From Chrysochromulina parva (Eukaryota; Haptophyta; Prymnesiales; Chrysochromulinaceae), in NCBI GenBank assembly GCA_002887195.1, contig PJAB01000774.1, positions 1-20,935 on the forward strand: 20,935 bases of DNA. Direction: 5' to 3'. The notes below the pieces were generated by a model. The model saw only the letters and a program-made list of their open reading frames with translations, had not been told where the DNA came from and did not search any database. Positions within the stretch are counted from its first letter, which is position 1. Each line of letters begins with the position of its first letter. The translations under genes and the position numbers were made by a program. Positions 1 to 7,484 of this stretch are shown piece by piece.

Positions 1-259
1 AAGAGGGAGCACACGCAGCTATAGTGTTCTGTGAGTGTGGTAAGGGATACTTGGTGTCATATCAATCCATCGTCGCACGATCATCCGCGCGGCGCCTTGC
101 GCCGCGCGTTTCGTCTAGTCTTTATAGTAAGGAGATCCTGGTGAGGGCTCCTCGTGTGTGCTCGCGCGGCGGGCCGGGTGCGCGGAAGCTCGGCTCTCTC
201 GTCGTGTGAGTTCTTGAGGTCGTCGGTTCCAGGCAGAATCGCCACTCGGTGGTGTTCAG
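1..259. promoter_or_regulatory. 5' flank of the SGNH hydrolase-like gene, no gene seen
   Basis: This GC-rich stretch precedes the first gene. A TGA at 215-217 closes the reading frame of the downstream gene, so 260 is its first in-frame ATG unless there is an upstream exon. Small ORFs here overlap on both strands and have no recognisable domain. No tRNA-like or clear core promoter signal was seen. It is presumed to be 5' UTR and promoter by position only. Confidence 0.4.
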
Positions 260-1951
260 ATGGCGGCCGATGAACGCTGCATCGCCTTTCAAGGTCTGGC
301 ACTTGATCAGTTCATGCTACCGACAGCGACACAAGCTTCGAGTCTGACCCCGACGGCATTCAGACTTGCTGGCGAGCTGTCGCATTTCCAGCCACTCGAC
401 AGCAGTGAGTACGTTGCGTCGCGATTTTCAAGGCAGCTAAATATCACGCAATTAGACGAGGCCAACGTTGTGTATTCGTCGCTTCAGGATCGTGAGCGCT
501 TGCGCATCAACTCGCGCAACAGCACACTTCGCATCGTCGTTCTTGGTGTCTCACCAACTGCTGGCTGCGGTGGAGCGGAAGCTTACGGACTGCTCCATAA
601 CGAATCAACCGCCAAGCTGAGTCCTATCTGCGACCCATCGCGCGGCTGGCCACGCCGGCTCCAAGATCTATTGGATAGGATTCTCGAGCCAGTCGGCGTA
701 AAAGCTGAACTCAACGTGTGGGCAAAGAATGCACAGCACGCTAATTTCTTTGCGCAATGTGCACACTCGCGCGTACCTCGTGACACGGACATGATCTTGA
801 TCGAGTTTGCAAACAATGTATGGGGAGCTGATGTCGACCACATCGTCCACACAATTCGCAAAGCTGCGCCAGAGGCACTAGTAGCCTTTGTCGTGTGGTC
901 AAACCAACGCGCAGTGTTGCAGGTGCAGGCGGCGATCAGAAATTCATCCGATGCTTCTCAAAGGTGCGCGACCTCGTCAGGTGAGGTCGAAGAAATTGAT
1001 CGCGTTGCTGCTACGCAAGGGCTGGACGTGATAAGGGTCGACTGCATCATCGCTTGCTTGATCTCGTCGGGCGCATCATTCTCAGACTTTTATGCGAAGC
1101 GCGGATCTGATACATTTCATCCTAATCCAGCCGGTCACGCGCTCATAGCCGGCATGACGGTTCGGCTTATTGCAAAGCATGTTTCCACTGCACTGTGCAC
1201 CCGCTCAGACCATGAGCTGGATCGTGCGCTTTTATTGCATACTACGAAGAGTGTAACCAACATTCAGCGCGGTACGGCCACGAGCGGCAAAGGCGTCGTC
1301 GATAAGAGCGTATGGAATAATATATGGGAGCAGTGCTTCGATCGCGCGGACATGTTGCCCGTCCGCACGCCACTGCAAGGGTGGGCATTGGTGGACGATG
1401 GCGCGCGAAAGGGCGTACAGAAACTGGGATACGCTTCCGCGTTGCCAGGTGCTAGCCTGTCGATCGGGCCCCTGCCGATGCCTGCCGGCTATGGATGTGT
1501 TTGGATGTGGGCCAAGCTCGGCTACTTGTTGAGCTCTCTCGAAGGGCAAGGCACATTCTCGCTTCGTTGCGCGGGCTGCAACTGCACTCACGCCGGACCT
1601 GCACGGGCGGTGTGGTATCGGAAGAAGAATCTGGCATTCCCACTGGTTAGCACGGATGCGCGCCGGAGTGGAGATAGTGCCATACGTGCCATGAGCCAGG
1701 TCAGCAACATTTCGATCACGGCCATGACTGAATTCTATGCGACGATACACGCCGACCGGGAATGCTTCCTGGACGTGACGCACGAGATCCCCCAACATGA
1801 GGGGCAGCGAAGCAGAGTGCGCATCGACTACCTCATGCTACGACCCGCGGTGGGGCACGACATCCATATGATGCGGACGCGATTCGGAAGTGGCGAGCAG
1901 AATGTGCTAGCGAGCATGAACTGCTCTGTGATGGACTTCAGCTACAGGTAG
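260..1951 (+). CDS. SGNH/GDSL-type hydrolase-like protein (563 aa)
   Basis: Likely an esterase/acyl-ester hydrolase of the SGNH fold. Family blocks appear in order: block I around LGVSPTAG (residues 95-102, candidate nucleophile Ser98), a block II-like segment near Asn157, a block III-like IEFANN (181-186, oxyanion Asn), and block V DTFHPNPAGH (284-293), giving the Asp284/His287 dyad. Residues 370-563 form a separate C-terminal region starting with a GWALVDDG segment and probably a beta-sandwich; similar tails occur on algal SGNH proteins, though I cannot name the domain. There is no signal peptide at this start, so the protein is cytosolic or an upstream exon is missing. ATG 260 is the first after an in-frame stop at 215. 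Substrate is unknown. The next + strand gene begins 111 bp downstream. Confidence 0.7.
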   Translation: MAADERCIAFQGLALDQFMLPTATQASSLTPTAFRLAGELSHFQPLDSSEYVASRFSRQLNITQLDEANVVYSSLQDRERLRINSRNSTLRIVVLGVSPTAGCGGAEAYGLLHNESTAKLSPICDPSRGWPRRLQDLLDRILEPVGVKAELNVWAKNAQHANFFAQCAHSRVPRDTDMILIEFANNVWGADVDHIVHTIRKAAPEALVAFVVWSNQRAVLQVQAAIRNSSDASQRCATSSGEVEEIDRVAATQGLDVIRVDCIIACLISSGASFSDFYAKRGSDTFHPNPAGHALIAGMTVRLIAKHVSTALCTRSDHELDRALLLHTTKSVTNIQRGTATSGKGVVDKSVWNNIWEQCFDRADMLPVRTPLQGWALVDDGARKGVQKLGYASALPGASLSIGPLPMPAGYGCVWMWAKLGYLLSSLEGQGTFSLRCAGCNCTHAGPARAVWYRKKNLAFPLVSTDARRSGDSAIRAMSQVSNISITAMTEFYATIHADRECFLDVTHEIPQHEGQRSRVRIDYLMLRPAVGHDIHMMRTRFGSGEQNVLASMNCSVMDFSYR

Positions 1952-2062
1952 CGCGCTTAGCGCGCATTCTCGAAATTAGTATGTCTGTCGCTCCTCTCTC
2001 ACAGCATAATCCAACAGCCACCGTTCACAGCCAATGTTTACTCGATTCACACGCCACATTGT

Positions 2063-3430
2063 TTGTCGTGGGAGATGGCCTTCCGGAACCTCGACACGGG
2101 AAAGTGCTGCACTCTCGAGCAAGCTCAAGCGGAGCTCAGAGACCCTCGAGCAGTGACGACGCTCACACCACGTGCATTGTCCGATGACAAGCGCAAGACG
2201 ACAGCCACTCATTTGTCCCAGAAGGCGCTCAAACTTGCGAATACCGCCGTCGCCGCGGACACCAACGGCAACGTCAAGGCAGCGCTCGCCGAATACAAGA
2301 GTGCCGTGCACTATCTTGGGCTGGCGCTGCACGTGCAGCGAGATTCAAACCTCGTCGACACCGGAGAGCTCCAGGAGTTCCACCGTGCCTACTCCGAGCG
2401 GATTGAGCAGCTGGAAGCGAAGCTCAAGGGCGGCGGCAGCAGCAAGGCGCGTGCGCCGCTTCCTGACGCCGCAGCCGATAAGCAGCCATCGACTCCACGC
2501 CGGATGCTCGGCTCGCTCTTTGCCTCGAGAAGCTCCGCCGCGGCCGCCACGCCGATCGCGCACGATCTAGCCCGCGTGCGCGAGAGCATGGCTTGCGGCG
2601 GCGGAAGCAGCGTGCCAGGTGCGAGTTGCGGCGGCGGAAGTAGAGTAGCAGGCGCGAGCCACGACGGCGCACGGCGCGGGCGCCTCTCGCACGCCGAGGC
2701 GGGCCGCGGTTTCTTCGTTGCGCTGCAAGCGGCGCAGGAGCACCTGCACAGCTGCGAGGAGAGCGCGGTAGAGGTGTGCGCGCTTCTGAAGGATGAGGAG
2801 GCCGACATGAGGCTTTCGGCCCTCGGCCCGGCTGACCTCGAGCAGCTGCACGACAATGCAGCGCTGCGCGTGCAGAGCCACACGCGCTGCTGGCTCGCGC
2901 GGCGTCGGCTCGAGTACATGCGCACCCTCTGCCGTCTCATCTTGCTCATGGACAGCCGCGAGCGTAAGGCGGCCCGCATTCTACAGACCAGCTGGCGAGA
3001 GCATCGTCGTCGACAGCTGGCAGCCTTGTCGTTGATTCCTTTGCCACTCGCGCCTCCAATGGTGGCTGCGTTCCGAGGGTCGCTGCGGGGACGCTCCTCG
3101 CTTGATGCGTCGGCGCTCGTGCAGATGCATATGATCACGCCGCGTGGCGACGCGATGCTCGATGGTGCGATGCTCGGACTTGAGGGGGCGACCCCCCGCC
3201 GTACCGAGCACGCGATGCAGCAGTCGATCGGGGCGCTCACGGGTGCCAAGCGTGCGCCGGCCCACATCCCCGCGGCCCTCGCAGACGATCTCGAGTTCAT
3301 GCAGGCGCTGACGATGGCTGTGAAGGCGTCCCAGATCCTTCGCTCGACAAAGCCAGCCGCGGCAACCGGCGCCCGCATCCTTAGCAACAGCGAGAGCAAG
3401 CGTGGTCGCACTCCAAGTGCGAAGGTTTGA
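2063..3430 (+). CDS. MIT domain and IQ motif protein (455 aa)
   Basis: Residues about 50-121 form a helical, Ala/Leu-rich segment (KALKLANTAVAAD, then ALAEYKSAVHYL) that reads as a MIT domain, the three-helix module that binds ESCRT-III tails or microtubule-linked partners. A Gly/Ser/Ala-rich linker (122-200) holds two 11-residue copies of a CGGGS..GAS unit. Two IQ calmodulin-binding motifs follow: V270-Q271 with R275 and R280, and L307-Q308 with R312 and R317. The C-terminal 130 residues are low complexity and unassigned. MIT plus IQ suggests calcium/calmodulin-linked trafficking or cytoskeletal work in the cytoplasm, which is inference. The start is the first ATG of the frame, 111 bp after the previous gene; the first 40 residues are unassigned. 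The stop is TGA at 3428. Confidence 0.62.
   Translation: MSWEMAFRNLDTGKCCTLEQAQAELRDPRAVTTLTPRALSDDKRKTTATHLSQKALKLANTAVAADTNGNVKAALAEYKSAVHYLGLALHVQRDSNLVDTGELQEFHRAYSERIEQLEAKLKGGGSSKARAPLPDAAADKQPSTPRRMLGSLFASRSSAAAATPIAHDLARVRESMACGGGSSVPGASCGGGSRVAGASHDGARRGRLSHAEAGRGFFVALQAAQEHLHSCEESAVEVCALLKDEEADMRLSALGPADLEQLHDNAALRVQSHTRCWLARRRLEYMRTLCRLILLMDSRERKAARILQTSWREHRRRQLAALSLIPLPLAPPMVAAFRGSLRGRSSLDASALVQMHMITPRGDAMLDGAMLGLEGATPRRTEHAMQQSIGALTGAKRAPAHIPAALADDLEFMQALTMAVKASQILRSTKPAAATGARILSNSESKRGRTPSAKV
2594..2659 (+). repeat. 33-bp in-frame tandem duplication
   Basis: Two adjacent 33-bp units inside the MIT/IQ gene encode 11-residue copies (residues 178-188 and 189-199) that share CGGGS at the start and GAS at the end. 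The period is a multiple of three, so the frame is kept. Confidence 0.75.
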
Positions 3431-3779
3431 CAAGACTTACGAGTTTAAGATTAACCTTCTGCAAGTGCGTTCCGTTTTTGAGTGCCGCTGCCGGCTCGCC
3501 GTTCGCGCGGGAGCACGACGTCACGACCCGCGACCGGCCCGCTCGTATAACGGCGCGCACGCGGCCCCCGTACTCGACTGTACGCGCGCAACAACGAACA
3601 GCGCGGCGCGGAGCGGAGCACGCATGCCTGCGCACGACTACAGTAGTACTACACCGCACACGACGCACGGTTCTAGAGGGGCCCGGCCACGTGTAGGCCA
3701 CGTGTACGGGCGAGGTTCGGTACTAGCCGAGCGCACCTTACACAGCGCGGCTCAGCTCTCAGCTGTACACACGAAACTT
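3431..3779. other. Convergent intergenic spacer with a doubled CACGTG 11-mer
   Basis: This 349-bp spacer lies between the 3' ends of the MIT/IQ gene (+) and the MORN-SET gene (-), so it should hold two 3' UTRs and their polyadenylation regions. No gene is supported; the ORFs are GC-rich chance frames. The one notable structure is a perfect tandem duplication of GGCCACGTGTA at 3685-3706, giving two CACGTG palindromes 11 bp apart. Confidence 0.5.
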
Positions 3780-6623
3780 CTACCCGACTGCCCACGCCTC
3801 AATGGTGTCCGCATTCGCGCGCATCGTCTTCAGCATCGCGGGCTCCATCTCCGGTGCCGCCGCGTATGCCGCCGCCGCGTGCAGCAGCCGGCGGCGCAGC
3901 TCCGCCTTTGACGTGGCAATCGACCTGCCATCTTTGGGTCGGAGGGCGATCAGTATGCAATTCTTCTCGTGGCCGACGACGGGCAGCGCCCAACTCCGCA
4001 GCCCAGCGTCGCGATCGAGGAGCTGTGCGAAGCCGTGCGCTGCAGCGCGCGCATCGGCGGTACCATGCCATAGGTTAGCGATCACGCAACCACCGGGCGC
4101 GAGCGCTGTCCCGAGCGCGCGCACAAAGGGCACTGCCTGCAAGTGCGTGGGGACACGCCCCTTGGCATCATACGCGTCGAGCAGCACGCAGTCGAGCGTG
4201 CCTGCCGCCAAGCCGTGCACGTGGCTCGCCGCGTCAGACAGGATGACAGGCACGTGCGGCACCTGCGGTGGAGGCGACCCCACACTTGCACGAAACGACG
4301 AAGTCGACCGATGAGGCAGGTGCGCGCCACCGCTGCTTTCTGCTTGATGAGTGGTGGCCGTAGGAATGCCGCCGTGTTGGGCACTTGCGGTGCCGCCTCC
4401 TCGGCGGAGCACGCTCAGGCCGTGAACGTTCACAGCAGCGTGGACCACAGCCTCGTCAATCTCGACCACCTCCACCTGAGAGGTGCTGCCGAGAGCCCCA
4501 AGCGCCATCATGAGCGCCGCTGCACAGCTGCCTGCGCCGAGGCCGACGACGAGGATGGAGGGCGGCGCATGCATGCTCGCCTTTGTTGTGATCGCCTTCG
4601 GTAAGGGCGGCGCATGCGCGCTCGCCTTTGATGTGATCGCCTTCGGTATGCTCGCCTTCGGTCGCCCTGGCAGCCCTGTCGCGCACGGCTCGGCTGGCGG
4701 CTCATGAGGTCCTGTACTCATGAGTACTGATGAGAGCTCATGAGTCCTGTACTCATGAAGTCCTGTACTAATGAGAGCTGCGGCCGCGCTCACCATCGTA
4801 CGTTGATAATCGAAGCCGACCACCGCGGGGAGCAGACGGCCGTCAGGTTCGTGGTAGGTCATGCCCTGCTCCACGCCATCAAACCAGAGCACACGCCAAG
4901 GACCGTGGGAGACGACGCGCAGCCGCCCGTTGGCGGCAATCGACGATCGGCAGCGGAGCAATGTGCGCGGCGGTGTGAAGGCCAGGTGAGCATAATACCC
5001 CTCCTCAGCGCGCAACTCAAGCAGGCGGCTCAGCCACGCTGGCCGGCTCCCGGCCGGCAGCGTCACCAGATGCGCATAGCACACGGTCAGCTCCGTGCCC
5101 TCAGCCACGCCCTCGCCCACACCGCCTCCACCGCCGCCGCCGCCGGAGAGCACGCGTAAGGCGCTGCACTGTCCCAGGCGCGGGTGCTCGAAAGGAACCA
5201 GCTCGCAGTTGGCCCGCCAGCCAGCATGATTGGCCTTATGGCCCAGGGAGGCCACGTAGCTTGAGCAGTCGCGCCATGCCTCGGGCAGCCAGATGAAGGT
5301 GCCGTCGGCTGCGACGGTACCCCAATCGGGCTCCGCACGTGCCGCCGCGACGTGGGCGGCGTCGACCGAGTCGACGACCGCGTCGTCCCCACAGCCCTTG
5401 TCAGCACCGCGTTCGCACTCCGCATCGCCATCACTGTCGTTGGCATCACGATCCTCGGCGTCACACTCGTCGGCTTCTTCACACGCCTCGTGCTCCAGGG
5501 TGCTGTTGTTGGCATCACGATCCTCGGCTGCACACTCGTCGGCTTCTTGACACGCCTCGAGGGTGCTGGGGCCGAGGCGCACGCCACCACCAAAGAAGGC
5601 CACCACCTCACCAGGTCGCAGCTCGCGGATCGCAAAGAGTCCGTCACCCACATCCGTCAGGCCGTCCAGGATGCGCTCGCTGGCGCGCACACACACGCGC
5701 CGCGCCTCGTATGGATCCCTCGTGAGCGCCTCCCGGCTGCCTGGTCGGATTGCAGCGCGGTGGGGAGATCGGTGGGGAGATCGCGCATCGTCGTGGCAAC
5801 GGTACTCGGGCGCATCGGCGCCGCGCGTGGCGCGCAGGCCGTGCAGGGCACGGAGCGCCGTCAGCAGTGCGCCGGGTGCGCTCGTGCATAGCGCAAGCAG
5901 GCTTTCCAGCGCGGGATGCACCGCAGCGTGAGGCAGCCGATACGTGTGCCCATGGGCTGCTGCTGGCGGCGGCGGCGGCGGCGTGGGCCTCGGCATGGGC
6001 GTGGGTGGCATCGCTATGCGCCTCGCGCGATGCATTCGGCCATGGCGCCACTCTCCGAGCAATGCTAGGCCTTCTGCCGCGTCCGGATATAGGTACGCAC
6101 AGCACTGCCCGTGCAGAGCGCCAGCAGCCCACGAGCCCACCAAGCAGCCACCGTCAGCTCCAACCTGTACGCCCTCGCCGCTGCGCTCGCCCTGAGCGTA
6201 GCGTCCGATGTAGCGCAGCGATCCATCGGCGTACTCTTCGCGCACTAGCCCGCGCAGCTCACCATCATACCAGTGGCCACTCACACGGCCGCCGTCAGGC
6301 TCCACCAAGGAGCCGACGCCGTGCGGCACATCGTGCCTCCACGTAACGCGCAGCGCGCTCTCCTCTCCATCTCCCTCATCGATGAAGAGCGTTCCGAGGC
6401 CGTGCCGTTCCTCGTCGTGCACGCGACCCTCGTACCTGGCGCGCTTGCCGAGGTGTACTGTTGCTCGGCGATTCACAGAGGCCGCCATCATTGCGACAAT
6501 CAGCCCCGCCTTTTTCTCATTGTGAATGGGCATCCCAGGCCGACTTCCTTGCGGGGAAAACGGAGAGGAGTGCGTGCATTGTGAGTTACGGACTACACGC
6601 TGAGTGTCGTGTACCTTTAGCAT
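3780..6623 (-). CDS. MORN repeat + SET domain + spermidine-synthase-like methyltransferase fusion (947 aa)
   Basis: Three modules can be read. Residues about 60-200 are MORN-type repeats (YEGRVHDEERHGLG, SGHWYDGELRG, GSWAAGALHGQ, GEWRHGRMH). Residues about 308-518 are a SETD7-type SET domain: GDGLF at 326-330, YVASLGHKANH at 456-466 with the N465/H466 SAM-binding pair, and ELTVCY at 511-516 with Tyr516 at the catalytic Tyr335 position of SETD7. An acidic 80-residue insert with a 23-residue duplication splits the SET core. Residues about 555-895 resemble the spermidine synthase/METTL13 group: motif I VVGLGAGS (692-699), acidic VVEIDE (719-724), DCVLLDAYDAKG (811-822). The protein may be a dual methyltransferase on lysine and another acceptor (inference). 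The start is uncertain: Met31 or Met45/46, closer to the first MORN repeat, are alternatives. Confidence 0.8.
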   Translation of the reverse strand: MLKVHDTQRVVRNSQCTHSSPFSPQGSRPGMPIHNEKKAGLIVAMMAASVNRRATVHLGKRARYEGRVHDEERHGLGTLFIDEGDGEESALRVTWRHDVPHGVGSLVEPDGGRVSGHWYDGELRGLVREEYADGSLRYIGRYAQGERSGEGVQVGADGGCLVGSWAAGALHGQCCAYLYPDAAEGLALLGEWRHGRMHRARRIAMPPTPMPRPTPPPPPPAAAHGHTYRLPHAAVHPALESLLALCTSAPGALLTALRALHGLRATRGADAPEYRCHDDARSPHRSPHRAAIRPGSREALTRDPYEARRVCVRASERILDGLTDVGDGLFAIRELRPGEVVAFFGGGVRLGPSTLEACQEADECAAEDRDANNSTLEHEACEEADECDAEDRDANDSDGDAECERGADKGCGDDAVVDSVDAAHVAAARAEPDWGTVAADGTFIWLPEAWRDCSSYVASLGHKANHAGWRANCELVPFEHPRLGQCSALRVLSGGGGGGGGVGEGVAEGTELTVCYAHLVTLPAGSRPAWLSRLLELRAEEGYYAHLAFTPPRTLLRCRSSIAANGRLRVVSHGPWRVLWFDGVEQGMTYHEPDGRLLPAVVGFDYQRTMVSAAAALISTGLHEYRTHELSSVLMSTGPHEPPAEPCATGLPGRPKASIPKAITSKASAHAPPLPKAITTKASMHAPPSILVVGLGAGSCAAALMMALGALGSTSQVEVVEIDEAVVHAAVNVHGLSVLRRGGGTASAQHGGIPTATTHQAESSGGAHLPHRSTSSFRASVGSPPPQVPHVPVILSDAASHVHGLAAGTLDCVLLDAYDAKGRVPTHLQAVPFVRALGTALAPGGCVIANLWHGTADARAAAHGFAQLLDRDAGLRSWALPVVGHEKNCILIALRPKDGRSIATSKAELRRRLLHAAAAYAAAPEMEPAMLKTMRANADTIEAWAVG
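4561..4650 (-). repeat. 45-bp tandem duplication in the SET-methyltransferase linker
   Basis: Two 45-bp units (4561-4605, 4606-4650) encode 15-residue copies of a PKAIT-KAS-HAPP unit in the linker just before the Rossmann domain, with the start of a third copy after 4650. The frame is preserved. Confidence 0.8.
4701..4779 (-). repeat. TCATGA-rich imperfect direct repeats
   Basis: Segments 4709-4738 and 4744-4779 both begin GTCCTGTACTCATGA and end ATGAGAGCT; a third GTCCTGTACTAATGAG lies inside the second. They encode a Ser/Thr/Leu/His-rich part of the linker between SET and methyltransferase domains. Confidence 0.7.
5440..5570 (-). repeat. 69-bp tandem duplication inside the SET insert
   Basis: Units starting at 5440 and 5509 are near-identical and encode two 23-residue acidic copies (EADEC and AEDRDAN in each). 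They sit in the loop that interrupts the SET domain, about residues 355-400. The period is 69 bp, so the frame is kept. Confidence 0.8.
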
Positions 6624-6919
6624 ACCGTAAAGCCGGGCCGACCCGTGGTGTTAACTGTTATGTTGACGTATGTCGTATCGACCCGAGTTGCGAGTACTTA
6701 CATGTACGCGATGTAGTCCGGATGTATTTTATAGGTCGCATAGGCAAAGCTCTTATGTCGTTCTGTGTGGTGTCAGTGTATACTCGCAAGTTAAACTCCG
6801 CCGCATGATTGTCCCGCTCCCGAACTCCGTCGGCCGCCTGTTCGACGATAAGGCTACGCCTATGGTACAACCGAGCACGAGCCGTCTTTGTACTTTGAAT
6901 GTTGCCAAGCTTGAGAGAT
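6624..6919. other. Spacer between two - strand genes
   Basis: This is the 5' flank of the MORN-SET gene and the 3' flank of the polyproline membrane protein. It is visibly less GC-rich than the coding flanks, as expected for UTR or promoter DNA. No ORF with a recognisable domain, tRNA signal or strong repeat was found. Confidence 0.4.
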
Positions 6920-7425
6920 TTACATGAGCCAGTACGGCAAACAGCGGAAACCACCGAAGACGTTTCTGAACAGTTGCTGAACTAGCCCCGGAGGTGGCGG
7001 GAGCGGCCGTTGCGGTAATCGACGGAACTCATCGAGCTCTTCTGGCCGTTTAGAGGATAGCTTCTGTGGGGCCTTCTGTCGACCGCCACCGCCGTCAGCA
7101 GAGGAGGACGCGCCGCCACCGCCGCCAGACGTGAGCAGCCGTATGCGAGGATCGTCACCAGGCGATACGATAGCGCCGGCGGCTCCGGCCTCGCCCTCGT
7201 CGTCCTCACCGCCGCAGGGCACGGCCGCAGCAAGACCCAAGAAGCAGAACAGTGAGATCCAGAGGCCGCCGGCGAGGGAGAAGAATTGAGCTTGGCTGAG
7301 GACGGCCGGCGGCAGCAGCAGCGCGGATGGCGGCAGCGGTGCGGATGGCGGCAGCGGCGTTGATGGCGGCAGCGGCGCGGATGGCGGAGGCGGCGGCAGC
7401 GGAGGCGGAGGCAGCGGAGGCAGTA

Positions 7426-7484
<59 letters not shown>

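Noticed and set aside
2389..3411. 340-codon - strand ORF opposite the MIT/IQ gene
   Set aside because: It is Arg/Ser/Cys-rich with no domain, a typical antisense shadow in GC-rich coding DNA. The + strand frame has recognisable MIT and IQ motifs.
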